NCBI GenBank assembly: GCA_017539645.1
Contig: JAFYCM010000048.1
Coordinates: forward strand, 1 to 64,000
Length of the DNA stretch: 64,000 nucleotides
DNA from: Bacteroidales bacterium
GTDB taxonomy: Bacteria; Bacteroidota; Bacteroidia; Bacteroidales; Marinilabiliaceae
Direction of reading: 5' to 3'
Below the pieces are notes generated by a model that was not told the origin of the DNA, made no database searches, and saw only the letters and a list, made by a program, of their open reading frames with translations. Made by a program: the position numbers and the translations under genes. Position 1 is the stretch's first letter, and each line of letters opens with the position of its first letter. Below, piece by piece: positions 34,819 to 46,695 of the stretch.

Positions 34819-35940
34819 TCAGTTCATCGCATTGTCCCAATCTTTGAAGACTGGTTCGCGGCCAGCGCGTTTCAAGCCAGCAACAACCTCGGCTACGGTA
34901 CGGTCGTCGGTAACATTGAACTGCGGCAATGCTTGGTGCTTGTAAGTATGATAGCCGCCAGGTTCCACGCTGCTCTGAGCGCTCATGGTAGTAACACCGA
35001 GCGAAGCCATATTGTCGCGTATGCGAGCAGGTTCACGCGTAGAATAGCTAATATCTACGTCGTGATCGAAGATTCTGAAGGCAAACGTAAGTTGGGCCAG
35101 TTCACGATCGGAGAGTTCGAAATTTGGCTGAAAACCGCCATTTTCGGCACGACGCATTCTGGGGAAATTAACGCTATACTTAGTGGTCCAATAATTACGC
35201 TGCAGATAGCGCAGGTGATAGGCCATCATAGTCATGTCGGTGCGCCAATCTTCAAGACCACAAAGCACGCCAAGACCAATAGAATGTATGCCAGCTTGTC
35301 CCATTCTGTCGAAGCCATTCACGCGCCACTCGAAGTTGCTCTTCATTCCTGCAGGATGGTAAGTTTTGTATTTCTCGCGATGGTAGGTCTCTTGAAAACA
35401 TATAACACCGTTCATTCCGTGCTCTTCGGCCAAGAGTTTGTAATCCTCCATCTTAAGAGGCATCACCTCAATTTTTATATTAGCAAAATAGTCATGAGCA
35501 AGGTCGATAGCACGCGCTATATAATCGACACCAGCTTTGGCAGGATTTTCACCGGTAACGAGCAAAATGTTCTCAAAAGGACCAAGTTCTTTTATAGCCT
35601 TATACTCATCGACAATCTGACTTTCGGTAAGAATTGTGCGTTTCATTGGGTTTGAAATATGGAAGCCACAATAGACGCAAGAGTTGGTGCAAGAATTGGT
35701 AATATAGAGCGGTATAAATATTTGAATCGTTTTACCAAAGCGCTCCATAGTATACTTACGGCTCAAGGCAGCCATCTGCTCGAGATAAGGAGCCGCAGCA
35801 GGCGAAACAAGCGCCATGAAATCGTCAACAGTTAAGTTGCCATTTTTGTTCAAAGCCCTAAGGACATCGTTAGCAGTCTTGCTTTGAATAGCTTTCGTGG
35901 TGTCGTCCCACGAAATGTTTAGTAATTCATCAGAGAACAC
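34819..35940 (-). CDS. thiH: 2-iminoacetate synthase (thiazole biosynthesis)
   Basis: This 373-residue radical-SAM enzyme carries the CX3CX2C cluster motif at Cys84, Cys88 and Cys91 (NSCTNSCVYCGFH). It cleaves tyrosine to dehydroglycine (2-iminoacetate) and p-cresol for ThiG. FENILLVTGENPAKAGVDYI and GLGVLCGLEDWRTD are typical ThiH/BATS-type blocks. It is the last gene of the riboswitch-led operon thiG-thiC-EamA-thiH, 14 bp after the transporter gene. Using ThiH (and not ThiO) fits an anaerobe. Confidence 0.95.
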   Translation of the reverse strand: MFSDELLNISWDDTTKAIQSKTANDVLRALNKNGNLTVDDFMALVSPAAAPYLEQMAALSRKYTMERFGKTIQIFIPLYITNSCTNSCVYCGFHISNPMKRTILTESQIVDEYKAIKELGPFENILLVTGENPAKAGVDYIARAIDLAHDYFANIKIEVMPLKMEDYKLLAEEHGMNGVICFQETYHREKYKTYHPAGMKSNFEWRVNGFDRMGQAGIHSIGLGVLCGLEDWRTDMTMMAYHLRYLQRNYWTTKYSVNFPRMRRAENGGFQPNFELSDRELAQLTFAFRIFDHDVDISYSTREPARIRDNMASLGVTTMSAQSSVEPGGYHTYKHQALPQFNVTDDRTVAEVVAGLKRAGREPVFKDWDNAMN

Positions 35941-35954
35941 AGTTTTGTATTTTT

Positions 35955-38578
<2,624 letters not shown>

Positions 38579-38581
38579 CTA

Positions 38582-39349
38582 TTATCCTAAAAATGCGGTA
38601 AGCGGCGAACTTGCAATAGCTTCGTCGACTATATCGCCCAAGCCAGCTTCGAACGCACGACGACCACTAATGACAGCCTCTTTGAAGGCAACGGCCATTT
38701 CAACAGGATTACCAGCAACGGCGATAGCTGTATTTACGAGCACGGCGTCGGCACCCATTTCCATTGCAGCTGCAGCATGACTGGGCGCGCCAAGACCAGC
38801 ATCAACAACCACAGGAACGTTCGACTGCTCAATAATTATGCGTAGAAAATCCTCTGTGCGCAAACCTTTGTTTGAGCCAATTGGTGCAGCGAGCGGCATC
38901 ACAGTAGCCGTTCCAGCCTCCTCGAGACGTTTGCAGAGAACGGGGTCAGCTTGGCAATATGGCAAAACCACAAAGCCCTCTTTCACAAGAGCTTCGGCAG
39001 CTTTCAATGTTTCAATAGGATCGGGCAAGAGATAGCGCGGATCGGGGTGAACTTCGAGTTTTAGCCAATTGGTGCCGAACGCTTCACGCGAGAGTTTAGC
39101 AGCAAGAATAGCCTCTTCGGCAGTGCGCGCACCACTTGTGTTTGGCAAAAGTTGAATGTTTGGTCGCACTATGTGGCGAAGCATATCATCTTCTTTGTTA
39201 GAAAGGTCGATGCGCTTCATAGCCACCGTAACCATCTCTGTAGCCGATGCCTCGATAGATTGCGACATCAACTCGTTGGAATTGAATTTGCCAGTACCTA
39301 AGAAAAGTCGGCTTTCAAATTCCTTACCTGCGATTACAAGTTTTTTCAT
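38582..39349 (-). CDS. thiG: Thiazole synthase
   Basis: The 255-residue TIM-barrel protein has [31 protein letters not shown] (the conserved NTSGC/A-type loop), [10 protein letters not shown] with the Schiff-base Lys, and [33 protein letters not shown]. It joins DXP, dehydroglycine and ThiS-thiocarboxylate into the thiazole phosphate. It is the first gene after the TPP riboswitch. Its sulfur carrier gene thiS lies about 2 kb upstream beyond thiE and the broken gene. Confidence 0.97.
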   Translation of the reverse strand: MKKLVIAGKEFESRLFLGTGKFNSNELMSQSIEASATEMVTVAMKRIDLSNKEDDMLRHIVRPNIQLLPNTSGARTAEEAILAAKLSREAFGTNWLKLEVHPDPRYLLPDPIETLKAAEALVKEGFVVLPYCQADPVLCKRLEEAGTATVMPLAAPIGSNKGLRTEDFLRIIIEQSNVPVVVDAGLGAPSHAAAAMEMGADAVLVNTAIAVAGNPVEMAVAFKEAVISGRRAFEAGLGDIVDEAIASSPLTAFLG

Positions 39350-39467
39350 ACTATATAAATATTTACACTAATTCTTTCTATCAGAAAGTGCCGTTGCAAA
39401 TAGTTATACCGTATGAGTAACCTGCGAAAAGATGTTGCTATGAAATCCAAAACTTCGCGAACAGAAG

Positions 39468-39545
39468 TTTGGTGAAATTCCTACGGCAGCATTATCTGCA
39501 TCAGGTTCAAAGGGTATAATCTCAGCTCTTTCGGGCACCCCTGTA
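39468..39545 (-). promoter_or_regulatory. TPP riboswitch (thi box) upstream of thiGC-EamA-thiH
   Basis: On the minus strand the conserved thi-box elements appear in order: CAGGGGTGCCCG, GAGCTGAGATTATACCC, TTTGAACCTGATGCAGATAA, TGCTGCCGTAGGAA, and a closing TTTCACC. CTGAGAT and ACCTGAT are the pyrimidine- and pyrophosphate-sensor motifs. It starts just after the end of the frameshifted gene and lies about 120 bp before the thiG ATG. Thiamin pyrophosphate binding would lower expression of the operon; whether by termination or translation block is not obvious from the following sequence. Confidence 0.95.
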
Positions 39546-39557
39546 AAATTTTCGCGC

Positions 39558-39565
39558 CAAATATA
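39558..39565 (-). promoter_or_regulatory. Likely -7 element of the thi operon promoter
   Basis: TATATTTG on the minus strand matches TAnnTTTG exactly and lies about 13 bp before the riboswitch, overlapping the spacer just after the 3' end of the upstream broken gene. No good -33 TTTG is at the expected distance. Confidence 0.5.
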
Positions 39566-39571
39566 CGCTTT

Positions 39572-40770
39572 TTAGTTGTCGATTAGTTTTTGATACCGAA
39601 CATATCGTATCAACCTATTTTTCTCATCGTAGGTTAACTCTTCTTTGTAAATAATTACGCCTTCATCAAAAGTCGCCGTATAAAGCACTTTGTCATTCTT
39701 ATCCGTGATAGTACAAGTGACGAGCCTCCACGGATGGGCGTTGTCATAATCTCTGTATACGCGTTTTATTGTCGCTGCTCATCGTAAGAATATTCATACT
39801 TATACACGCCTTCTTTTACGCCATTATCATATTTATAGAGCGCTTCACTCTTCATTCGGTTTGTGTTTTCTTCATATTCAATCTCTTCACTTTCAAATAT
39901 TGACCACACACTATCGCGCCACCAATATTTATGGTAGGAGATTTGAAGTCCTTGCTCGTTATATGTATATTCCGTTTTCGACTCATTCTCGAACTCATTT
40001 TTGGGAAACACCATTTTGTAAGTAACTTCTGAAAGAAGGGCATTGCTATCATTATAGAAACACAATCTCTTTCTATCTAACTCTAATGCACTATTAGGTA
40101 GCAATTTGTAGTATTCATACTCTACCGATGAATGGTCGCCATAAGTATATTCTGATTTTTCATCAGATAAATATGAATTACTTCCAAAATTATAAGTTGC
40201 ATAGCTTATAATTTTCCCTTCTTCATTATAAGCTTCTACTCGTTTTTCAACCAAACACCACGAACTATCACAATGTTCGTAGCTAAGGCAAAGTGTTTCA
40301 TTGCCTTTTTCATCGTATTGAAATACGCCTTTACTGAATGGTCTCCACGTTTGCAATTGTGTGTCGTATGTCCATAGTGTATTGCTCTCTACATTACCTC
40401 TAGTATCAGTTATAACCTCTTGTTTGTCTCTATTATAGCGTGTTGTATTTCTTATAATTTTAGTATCAATAGTATCAATGGTGGTTTCTTCATCGTATTT
40501 ACAGATAGTGCTATCTTCATAGATGGCAAATATTTTACAACTGGTTTCTCGCCCATTAGACCTGATTCTTTTTTCGATGCTTTTGACTCGTTCAAATGTT
40601 TGTTTCCCATCAGGGTTCCATACATAATACGATGTCAATTCACACGAATCGCTGTCGATGTGTTCAATCTCAGATATTAGCGTCGGTTTCAAGTGACTAT
40701 CATCAGTTTGTGGCATTTGGCACCAACCATTCACTGATAGTATACATAATATGAGTAGAAGGAATTTCAT
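39572..40770 (-). pseudogene. Secreted YD/DUF3836-like repeat protein, frameshifted near the 3' end
   Basis: From the ATG 40770 the frame encodes a signal peptide (MKFLLLILCILSVNGWC) and about 310 residues of tandem beta-hairpin-like repeats (VFQYDEKGNETL, VEAYNEEGKIISYATYN, TEYTYNEQGLQISYHKY, YKYEYSYDEQRQ), then a TAA at 39766-39768. Shifting the frame by one base there extends the same pattern for about 66 residues (IKRVYRDYDNAHPWRLV... LTYDEKNRLIRYVRYQ) to a TAA at 39572-39574. I therefore infer a single-base deletion or a sequencing error. The gene starts 7 bp after thiE but looks unrelated to thiamin. Confidence 0.75.
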
Positions 40771-40777
40771 TGGCAAT

Positions 40778-41428
40778 CTATAGCGCCCGCTCTATTGTCT
40801 CCACAACTTGTTGCGTCTTCAGCGTAATATCCTCGGCATTGAGCAGTTCGCCCGACATAGCTATGCCGTTTGGACCGCTGGCAAGTATTTCGGGAATGTC
40901 ATCGATGGTGATGCCGCCAATTGCCACAATCGGCCGATTGATGCCAGCTGAACGCGAACGCCATACTATCTCTTGGTAACCTTCGAGGCCAAGTACGGGC
41001 GCTAAGTTCTTTTTCGTAGTTGTATATCGGAATGGTCCACAGCCTATGTAGTCTACATAAGTATGAACTTTTAGTATATCATCAAAAGTGTTACACGTAC
41101 CACCTATTATCTTACTATCGCCTAAAATTTTGCGAGCTTCGCGTGGATGCATATCATTCTTACCAAGATGAACGCCATCGGCATCAACTTGCTGGCAGAC
41201 CTCTACATAATCATCGATGACGAAAACCGCCGTGTAGCTCTTGCACAGCTCCTTTACTTTCCAAGCGAGAGCGACAACATCACTTTCCTTGGCATCTTTC
41301 ATACGTAGCTGCACCCAACGGCAGCCACCATCGAGCACACTACGCACACTATCCAAAACCTTTTCGGGCTCGGTATTGTTAGTTATAAACTGAAGCGCGA
41401 AGGCATGAGTTTGACCAGAATTGAGCAT
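40778..41428 (-). CDS. thiE: Thiamin-phosphate synthase
   Basis: The 216-residue TIM-barrel protein has GGCRWVQLRMKDA, VFVIDDYVEVCQQVDADGVHLGKNDM (the DDGVHLGQ-type loop), IGGTCNTFDDILK, DYIGCGPFRYTTTKKN and VAIGGITIDDIPEILASG. It condenses HMP-PP with thiazole phosphate to thiamin phosphate. It follows thiS by 6 bp on the minus strand. The pair is separated from the riboswitch operon by one broken gene and has no thi box of its own visible. Confidence 0.95.
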   Translation of the reverse strand: MLNSGQTHAFALQFITNNTEPEKVLDSVRSVLDGGCRWVQLRMKDAKESDVVALAWKVKELCKSYTAVFVIDDYVEVCQQVDADGVHLGKNDMHPREARKILGDSKIIGGTCNTFDDILKVHTYVDYIGCGPFRYTTTKKNLAPVLGLEGYQEIVWRSRSAGINRPIVAIGGITIDDIPEILASGPNGIAMSGELLNAEDITLKTQQVVETIERAL

Positions 41429-41434
41429 AGCTAA

Positions 41435-41632
41435 TCACCCTCCACAAGCAGCTTTTATAACTATGAACTTCATACCTTCTTCCACGTGGAACGTGTCCCA
41501 GGTGTCGCGCGAGATGATGTCCATATTGTATGCTATAGCTATTCCTTCGGGTTTCAATCCGAGTTGCGCCACAAGGTCGCTCACCAATGCGCCAGGAAAA
41601 TCTATAGGCTCGTCGTTTACGAAAATATTCAT
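41435..41632 (-). CDS. thiS: Sulfur carrier protein ThiS
   Basis: This 65-residue ubiquitin-fold protein, MNIFVNDEPIDFPGALV..., ends in the diglycine needed for adenylation and thiocarboxylation (KAACGG). It donates sulfur to ThiG. It starts 25 bp after the polyprenyl synthase gene, so the three genes (synthase, thiS, thiE) probably share a transcript. No thiF (the ThiS adenylating enzyme) is in the window. Confidence 0.95.
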   Translation of the reverse strand: MNIFVNDEPIDFPGALVSDLVAQLGLKPEGIAIAYNMDIISRDTWDTFHVEEGMKFIVIKAACGG

Positions 41633-41657
41633 GATTATTACCAGTTTCTATTAGTAA

Positions 41658-42632
41658 CTATTTCTGTCGTTCCTTGTTGAATTGCACTAAATCGTGTAAC
41701 GACTGAAGTGCTTCAGAATATTGAAACGAGGTCAAACAGTCTGTCGCTTGACGGCTGTAATATTCCATACGTTTTCTAGCGTAATCGCAACCACCATAGC
41801 GCGCCACAAGCTCTGTCGCCGCCTCGACAGTTTTCTCCGATTTCGAATCGCGCGAAATGGCGCGTAGCACAGCGCGGCGTTCTGTCGTAGTAGCTTGCGT
41901 CAATGCATATATAAGTGGCAAAGTGAGTTTGCGTTCCTTCACGTCGTTGCCCGAAGGTTTGCCCAAAAGATTAGATTTCTCGAAGTCGAAAATGTCGTCA
42001 CGAATTTGGAAAGCTATGCCGAGATTAACACCATAATTATAAAGCTTTTGCGCTTGTTCATCTGAAGCATTAGCAGAGATTGCACCGCACTTCGTGCAAG
42101 CAGCAATCAGCGTCGCCGTTTTGCGCCTTATAATATCGTAGTATGTCTCTTCGTCAATATCGAGAGTGTCGGCGCGGCGCAACTGAATGAGTTCGCCTTC
42201 ACTAATCTCCTCCACAGCCTCGCTCACAATCTTCAGCATTTTGTAGCTCTTTGCGTTGATGGCTGTCTGCAAACCGCGCGCGAGAAAAAAGTCACCAATG
42301 AGTACCGCAAGTTTCGAATTCCAAATGGCGTTCACACTAAACTGTCCGCGGCGCTGATAAGTCTCGTCTACAACATCGTCGTGAACGAGTGTGGCAGTAT
42401 GCAGCAGTTCGATGAGTGTCGCAGCCGTGTAGCTATCATCGGAGATTTCGCCAACTGCCTTTGCGGCCAAGAAAACCAGCATTGGTCGCATCTGCTTGCC
42501 TTTGCGGCGAATTATGTAGTTAGTTATGGCGGTTAGCAGCTTATTGGGCGACCGCAGAGCCTTAACAAAAAAGGGCTCAAAATTTTTCATTTCGGGCTCT
42601 ATTGGCTGACGTATATCGCTAAGTGTTATCAA
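41658..42632 (-). CDS. Trans-polyprenyl diphosphate synthase
   Basis: The 324-residue product carries the first Asp-rich motif at residues 85-89 (LVHDDVVDE) and the second as QIRDDIFDF, with GKQMRPMLVFLAAK upstream. It elongates allylic diphosphates with IPP to make the side chain of menaquinone (octaprenyl/solanesyl type by family). The N terminus fits the family only if translation starts at the TTG at 42632; the next ATG (42590) would remove 14 conserved residues. Upstream of thiS-thiE in the same direction. Confidence 0.9.
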   Translation of the reverse strand: MITLSDIRQPIEPEMKNFEPFFVKALRSPNKLLTAITNYIIRRKGKQMRPMLVFLAAKAVGEISDDSYTAATLIELLHTATLVHDDVVDETYQRRGQFSVNAIWNSKLAVLIGDFFLARGLQTAINAKSYKMLKIVSEAVEEISEGELIQLRRADTLDIDEETYYDIIRRKTATLIAACTKCGAISANASDEQAQKLYNYGVNLGIAFQIRDDIFDFEKSNLLGKPSGNDVKERKLTLPLIYALTQATTTERRAVLRAISRDSKSEKTVEAATELVARYGGCDYARKRMEYYSRQATDCLTSFQYSEALQSLHDLVQFNKERQK

Positions 42633-42678
42633 GATTATTAATTTTGGTCTTGCGAATTTATCTACTACTTACATAAAA

Positions 42679-43107
42679 ATGAGCACCGAAAAGGAAATTT
42701 GGCAAGGTTCGCCATCACAATGGGAAAATGCGCAGTCGATAGCTATCTGCATTTTGTTATGCTGGCTCATCGTTCCACTGTTTGTAATTATTTATAAACG
42801 TATATATACGAAGCGCCATAAATTCCGCATTACTAACCAACGTATAGTGGAAGAATTTGGCGTGTTTCACACTACGATAAACGAGACCGAACTTCAACGT
42901 GTGAAGGACATAAGATATGAGCAAACGTTTTTCCAAAAACTTTTTGGTCTCTCAACCATCACCCTTATAACTTCCGATGTTTCGAACGTTATAACCATTA
43001 TCAACTACGTAAAAAATGGTCGCCAACTTCGCGAAGATATTCGCAATGCGGTAGAAGAGCGCCGCAAAGAAATTGGCGTTCGCGAATTGGATACATTCGG
43101 TAGATAA
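42679..43107 (+). CDS. PH-domain (bPH2/DUF304) membrane protein
   Basis: This 142-residue protein has a membrane segment (SIAICILLCWLIVPLFVIIYK, about 19-39) followed by a bacterial pleckstrin-like domain: HKFRITNQRIVEEFGVFHTTINETELQRVKDIRYEQTFFQKLFGLSTITLIT. Its role in Bacteroidota is unknown; members are short membrane-proximal proteins. It precedes the asparaginase gene by 36 bp. A TAATTTTG (42639-42646) upstream fits a -7 element. Confidence 0.88.
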   Translation: MSTEKEIWQGSPSQWENAQSIAICILLCWLIVPLFVIIYKRIYTKRHKFRITNQRIVEEFGVFHTTINETELQRVKDIRYEQTFFQKLFGLSTITLITSDVSNVITIINYVKNGRQLREDIRNAVEERRKEIGVRELDTFGR

Positions 43108-43143
43108 TACGCGCAACTATGCATAACCCTAACTCAACATAAT

Positions 43144-44196
43144 ATGACAATCAACGACAACAACAGCCGTGTTCTACTTATTTATACAGGTGGAACAATT
43201 GGTATGTGCAGAAACTCTTCAACTGGTACTCTTCAACCATTTGATTTTTCGCAATTTAGCGCGTGCATACCAGAGCTCGAACACCTGAACATTAAGATTG
43301 ACGTGCACACGTTCGATCCGCCAATCGACTCCTGCGACATGACGCCGCAAATGTGGATTAGCCTTGTGAGCGTCATTGCTAAGGTTTATGATGATTATGA
43401 TGGCTTCGTCATTCTACATGGCACCGACACAATGGCATATACTGCTTCAGCGCTGAGCTTCATGTTCGAAAACCTTACAAAACCTATAATACTTACCGGA
43501 AGTCAGCTACCTATTGGACAGTCGCGAACCGATGGTAAAGAGAACATAATCACAAGTGTAGAGATTGCCGCAGCCAAACGCCCCGACGGACAAGCTATAG
43601 TACCTGAGGTTTGTGTCTATTTCAATTGGAAACTATTGCGCGGAAATCGCGCAGTGAAACATAGTTCAGACGAATTCAACGCATTCAAAAGTTTCAACTT
43701 TCCAAGCCTTGCAAACGCCGGTGTCGAGTTGGTCTATCATGAGGCAAACATTCGCCGTCCCGACCCAACAAAGCCTATGATACCGCACATGTCCATCGAT
43801 AACAATGTTGTAATCTTTTCCATTTTTCCAGGCATTCGCGAAGACATTATCCGTCACGTACTTACAACACCTGACCTAAAGGGAGTTGTTATGCGTACGT
43901 TCGGTAGCGGCAATGCACCTCAACTACCGTGGCTCAAAGAGGCAATTGCAGAAGCTACTTCGAGCGGCAAGGTGATTGTAAACGTCAGCCAATGTATGCA
44001 AGGTTGCGTAGAGATGAGCCGTTACACCACTGGTTACCAACTGAAAGAAGCTGGCGTCGTAAGTGGTCACAACATGACCGTTGAGTGCGCCGTAACGAAA
44101 CTTATGTGTCTTCTCTCGCAGTATTCCGATGCCGATACCGTCCGCAAACTTATGACCCAAGACCTCCGCGGCGAACTATCAGAGCAAACACTGTAG
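43144..44196 (+). CDS. ansA: Type I L-asparaginase
   Basis: The 350-residue product has both catalytic loops: YTGGTIGM near residue 14-21 (Thr18 as nucleophile) and HGTDTMAYTA near residue 98. LTGSQLPIGQSRTDGKENI and MRTFGSGNAP are family blocks. It hydrolyses asparagine to aspartate and ammonia; type I enzymes are cytoplasmic and no signal peptide is present. A palindrome and a strong terminator follow. Confidence 0.95.
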   Translation: MTINDNNSRVLLIYTGGTIGMCRNSSTGTLQPFDFSQFSACIPELEHLNIKIDVHTFDPPIDSCDMTPQMWISLVSVIAKVYDDYDGFVILHGTDTMAYTASALSFMFENLTKPIILTGSQLPIGQSRTDGKENIITSVEIAAAKRPDGQAIVPEVCVYFNWKLLRGNRAVKHSSDEFNAFKSFNFPSLANAGVELVYHEANIRRPDPTKPMIPHMSIDNNVVIFSIFPGIREDIIRHVLTTPDLKGVVMRTFGSGNAPQLPWLKEAIAEATSSGKVIVNVSQCMQGCVEMSRYTTGYQLKEAGVVSGHNMTVECAVTKLMCLLSQYSDADTVRKLMTQDLRGELSEQTL

Positions 44197-44213
44197 TAAA
44201 GATGAATGTTGAA

Positions 44214-44243
44214 TGTAGAGACGTAGCGCGCTACGTCTCTACA
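44214..44243. repeat. Perfect 30-base palindrome, GAGACGTAGCG/CGCTACGTCTC
   Basis: TGTAGAGACGTAGCG is followed by its exact reverse complement. It is the longest perfect member of the family seen at 832-860, 4220-4245 and 54041-54068. It lies 18 bp after the ansA stop. Confidence 0.9.
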
Positions 44244-44275
44244 TTTAGCGGCAATCTAGCGCATTACATACAACA

Positions 44276-44319
44276 CAAAGCGCCCGCAGAACTTAATCTA
44301 CGGGCGCTTCTCTTTTGTG
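44276..44319. terminator. Strong terminator between ansA and asd
   Basis: AAGCGCCCG pairs with CGGGCGCTT around a 14-base loop and is followed on the plus strand by CTCTTTTG. On the minus strand the A-rich side becomes T-poor, so it mainly serves ansA and possibly both convergent genes. Confidence 0.85.
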
Positions 44320-44338
44320 GTTTTATTCTATGAAAGGC

Positions 44339-45349
44339 TTATTTCACTTGCTTTTGCGCAATGAGATATTCGGCAATTTGAACAGCATTAATAGCTGCGC
44401 CTTTCTTAATCTGGTCGCCAACGAGCCAGAATGTTAGGCCGTTAGGGTTAGCCAAATCTTTGCGGATACGACCTACGTAAACATCGTCCTTGCCAGCAAG
44501 GAAGAGAGGCATAGGATATTTCTTATTCTCAGGCTCATCCATCAGTTGAATGCCTTCGCCCTCTGCTATTGCTTTGCGAGCTTCTTCAACGCTGATTGGG
44601 CGCTCTGTCTCAATCCAAACCGATTCGGAGTGGCTACGGAGCGAAGGAACGCGAACGCACATTGCCGAGCACGCTACATCGCTATGCATAATTTTGCGCG
44701 TCTCGTTGAACATCTTCATTTCTTCCTTAGTGTAACCATTGTCCATGAAGACATCGATTTGCGGAATTACATTGTATGCAAGCTGATATTGGAATTTCTT
44801 CACTGTAGCCTCTTTGCCAGCGAGCACTTCGCGGTACTGCTGTTCGAGTTCGGCCATTGCAGCGGCACCAGCGCCCGAAGCAGCTTGATAAGTAGCCACA
44901 TGAATACGTTTGATGTGGCTGAGGCGCTCGAGAGCTTGAAGCACTACAACCATCATAATAGTCGTACAGTTTGGATTAGCTATTATGTTGCGTGGGCGAT
45001 TGAGAGCATCGGCAGCGTTGCACTCTGGAACTACCAAAGGCACATCGTTGTCCATACGGAAAGCCGACGAGTTATCAATCATTACAGCGCCATACTTAGT
45101 AATATCTTCGGCATACTCTTTTGAAACGCCAGCGCCAGCCGACGTTAGAGCGATGTCGACATCTTTGAAATCGTCGCCATGCTTAAGGAGTTGAACTGTG
45201 AGCTCTTTACCCTTGTATGTGTATTTTTTACCAGCACTACGTTCAGAACCGAAAAGGACCAATTCGTCCAAAGGAAAATTACGTTCTGCCAACACTCGCA
45301 GAAATTCTTGACCGACGGCGCCACTTGCACCAACAATAGCTACTTTCAT
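44339..45349 (-). CDS. asd: Aspartate-semialdehyde dehydrogenase
   Basis: The 336-residue product has a Rossmann start ([15 protein letters not shown]), the catalytic Cys near residue 128 (NPNCTTIMM) and the family blocks [21 protein letters not shown] and [10 protein letters not shown]. It reduces aspartyl phosphate to aspartate semialdehyde for lysine, threonine and methionine synthesis. A promoter candidate lies at 45393-45428. Confidence 0.96.
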   Translation of the reverse strand: MKVAIVGASGAVGQEFLRVLAERNFPLDELVLFGSERSAGKKYTYKGKELTVQLLKHGDDFKDVDIALTSAGAGVSKEYAEDITKYGAVMIDNSSAFRMDNDVPLVVPECNAADALNRPRNIIANPNCTTIMMVVVLQALERLSHIKRIHVATYQAASGAGAAAMAELEQQYREVLAGKEATVKKFQYQLAYNVIPQIDVFMDNGYTKEEMKMFNETRKIMHSDVACSAMCVRVPSLRSHSESVWIETERPISVEEARKAIAEGEGIQLMDEPENKKYPMPLFLAGKDDVYVGRIRKDLANPNGLTFWLVGDQIKKGAAINAVQIAEYLIAQKQVK

Positions 45350-45392
45350 CCTGTGAAATTCTTAATATTTTATATCGTTTTATAACACTGTG

Positions 45393-45428
45393 CAAAAATA
45401 ATGTTTTTACATATATAAAAACAACAAA
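45393..45428 (-). promoter_or_regulatory. Promoter of asd
   Basis: On the minus strand TTTG (45428-45425) and TATTTTTG (45400-45393) match -33 and -7 elements, although the 24-base gap is wide; an alternative TTG (45424-45422) is nearer. The asd ATG lies about 43 bp further. Confidence 0.5.
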
Positions 45429-45459
45429 GAATAATTATCGCAAGTATTAATTATTCATA

Positions 45460-45495
45460 AATACAAAAGGCATCTCCTGGAAGGAAATGCCTTTA
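45460..45495 (-). terminator. Terminator after tRNA-Asn
   Basis: On the minus strand AAAGGCAT and ATGCCTTT form a stem just past the tRNA 3' end, followed by TTGTATTTAT. Confidence 0.7.
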
Positions 45496-45496
45496 G

Positions 45497-45571
45497 CTCT
45501 CGAAGCTGGACTTGAACCAGCGACCCTCTGATTAACAGTCAGATGCTCTAACCAACTGAGCTATTCGAGAG
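45497..45571 (-). tRNA. tRNA-Asn (GTT)
   Basis: The 75-base cloverleaf on the minus strand has acceptor arms CTCTCGA/TCGAGAG, D-arm AGCTCAGTTGGTTAGAGC, anticodon loop CTGTTAA with anticodon GTT, and T-arm GGGTCGCTGGTTCAAGTCC with the TTCAAGT loop. CCA is not encoded. It is isolated, not part of a tRNA cluster. Confidence 0.97.
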
Positions 45572-45633
45572 TGACTTTTTATATATATAAACTCCTAAAC
45601 CGGAGTTGAACAAGGGCAACCGCCATTGGCGAA

Positions 45634-45668
45634 TTGCGAGGGCAAAAGTAATGTTTTTTATACCTTTG
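45634..45668 (+). promoter_or_regulatory. Promoter of the PfkB kinase gene
   Basis: A perfect -7 match, TACCTTTG (45661-45668), with TTG at 45634-45636 upstream. The ATG follows at 45703. Confidence 0.6.
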
Positions 45669-45702
45669 CGCAAAATTTCTAATCTAAATAATACAAAAAA
45701 TA

Positions 45703-46692
45703 ATGGAAGCAAAAGTCTTGGGTTTAGGTAACGCCTTAGTAGACATATTGGTACGCATTCCTAACGATTCTATTCTCGAAGAGTTTGGTCTACCTCGAGG
45801 CAGTATGCAACTTGTGGAGCAAGAGCGCTCGCAAGAAATATATAATGCTATCAAACAATATAATCCTCAGATAGTTGCAGGCGGTTCGGCGTCGAATACC
45901 ATAAACGGATTGGCAAAACTCGGTGTTGCTACTGGTATGATTGGTAAAATCGGCCGCAACGAAATTGGTTCGCTCTACAAGAAAGATATTATCGACGCAG
46001 GCATCGACCCTGTGCTCTTCGAAAGCGACACTCAGTCGGGCAACTGCATCTCGCTCATATCTACCGACTCGGAACGCACAATGGCAACTTGCCTCGGCGC
46101 TGCCATTGAACTTACTGCCGACGAGATAAACGAAGATATGTTCAAAGGCTATACACATTTCTATGTAGAAGGCTACCTCGTTCAGAATAAAGAACTCATC
46201 GAGAAAGCTCTTTCGATAGCTCACGACAAAGGTCTCACCACTTGCATCGACTTGGCAAGCTATAATGTAGTTGAGGAGAATCTCGAATTTCTCAAGAAAA
46301 TCATCAGCCGCTATGTAGATATTGTATTTGCTAACGAAGAGGAGGCTACGGCATTCTCGGGCAAAGAGGAGAAAGATGCCTTGGACGAGATTGGCGAATA
46401 TGCCGAAACCGTTATCGTAAAACTTGGTTGCCGTGGTAGCCTTATAAAAGTTGGAACTAAGACCTATCACGTAGGTATAGTAGAATCTAAAGCTATCGAC
46501 ACCACTGGCGCTGGCGACCTTTACGCTTCGGGCTTCATCTATGGCTTGATAAACGGTTTTGCTCCCGAGAAATGTGCTGAGATTGGCGCCATAGTTTCGG
46601 GCAACGTTATAGAAGTTATCGGTCCGAAGATGGATATTTCTCGTTGGAATAGCATACGTCAGAATATCAAAAAGTTAGCTCAACAGAAATAG
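45703..46692 (+). CDS. PfkB-family sugar/nucleoside kinase (adenosine-kinase-like)
   Basis: The 329-residue ribokinase-fold protein starts EAKVLGLGNALVDILVRIP, carries AGGSASNTINGLAKLG, and ends with the catalytic DTTGAGDLYASGF (Asp near residue 272). The N-terminal GNALVDILV and the overall length resemble adenosine kinase/PfkB proteins that are conserved in Bacteroidota next to a DEAD-box helicase. The substrate (adenosine, or a sugar) cannot be fixed from sequence. The helicase gene starts 3 bp downstream. Confidence 0.88.
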   Translation: MEAKVLGLGNALVDILVRIPNDSILEEFGLPRGSMQLVEQERSQEIYNAIKQYNPQIVAGGSASNTINGLAKLGVATGMIGKIGRNEIGSLYKKDIIDAGIDPVLFESDTQSGNCISLISTDSERTMATCLGAAIELTADEINEDMFKGYTHFYVEGYLVQNKELIEKALSIAHDKGLTTCIDLASYNVVEENLEFLKKIISRYVDIVFANEEEATAFSGKEEKDALDEIGEYAETVIVKLGCRGSLIKVGTKTYHVGIVESKAIDTTGAGDLYASGFIYGLINGFAPEKCAEIGAIVSGNVIEVIGPKMDISRWNSIRQNIKKLAQQK

Positions 46693-46695
46693 ATT

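Noticed and set aside
39766-39775. Programmed -1 frameshift site
   Set aside because: There is no slippery heptamer in the correct phase and no clear downstream stem. A base deletion or sequencing error is simpler.
41483-41498. Palindrome TTCCACGTGGAA in thiS as a third parS-like site
   Set aside because: It differs from the parS consensus at four positions and lies in codons for FHVE, a sequence that fits ThiS. The resemblance looks accidental.
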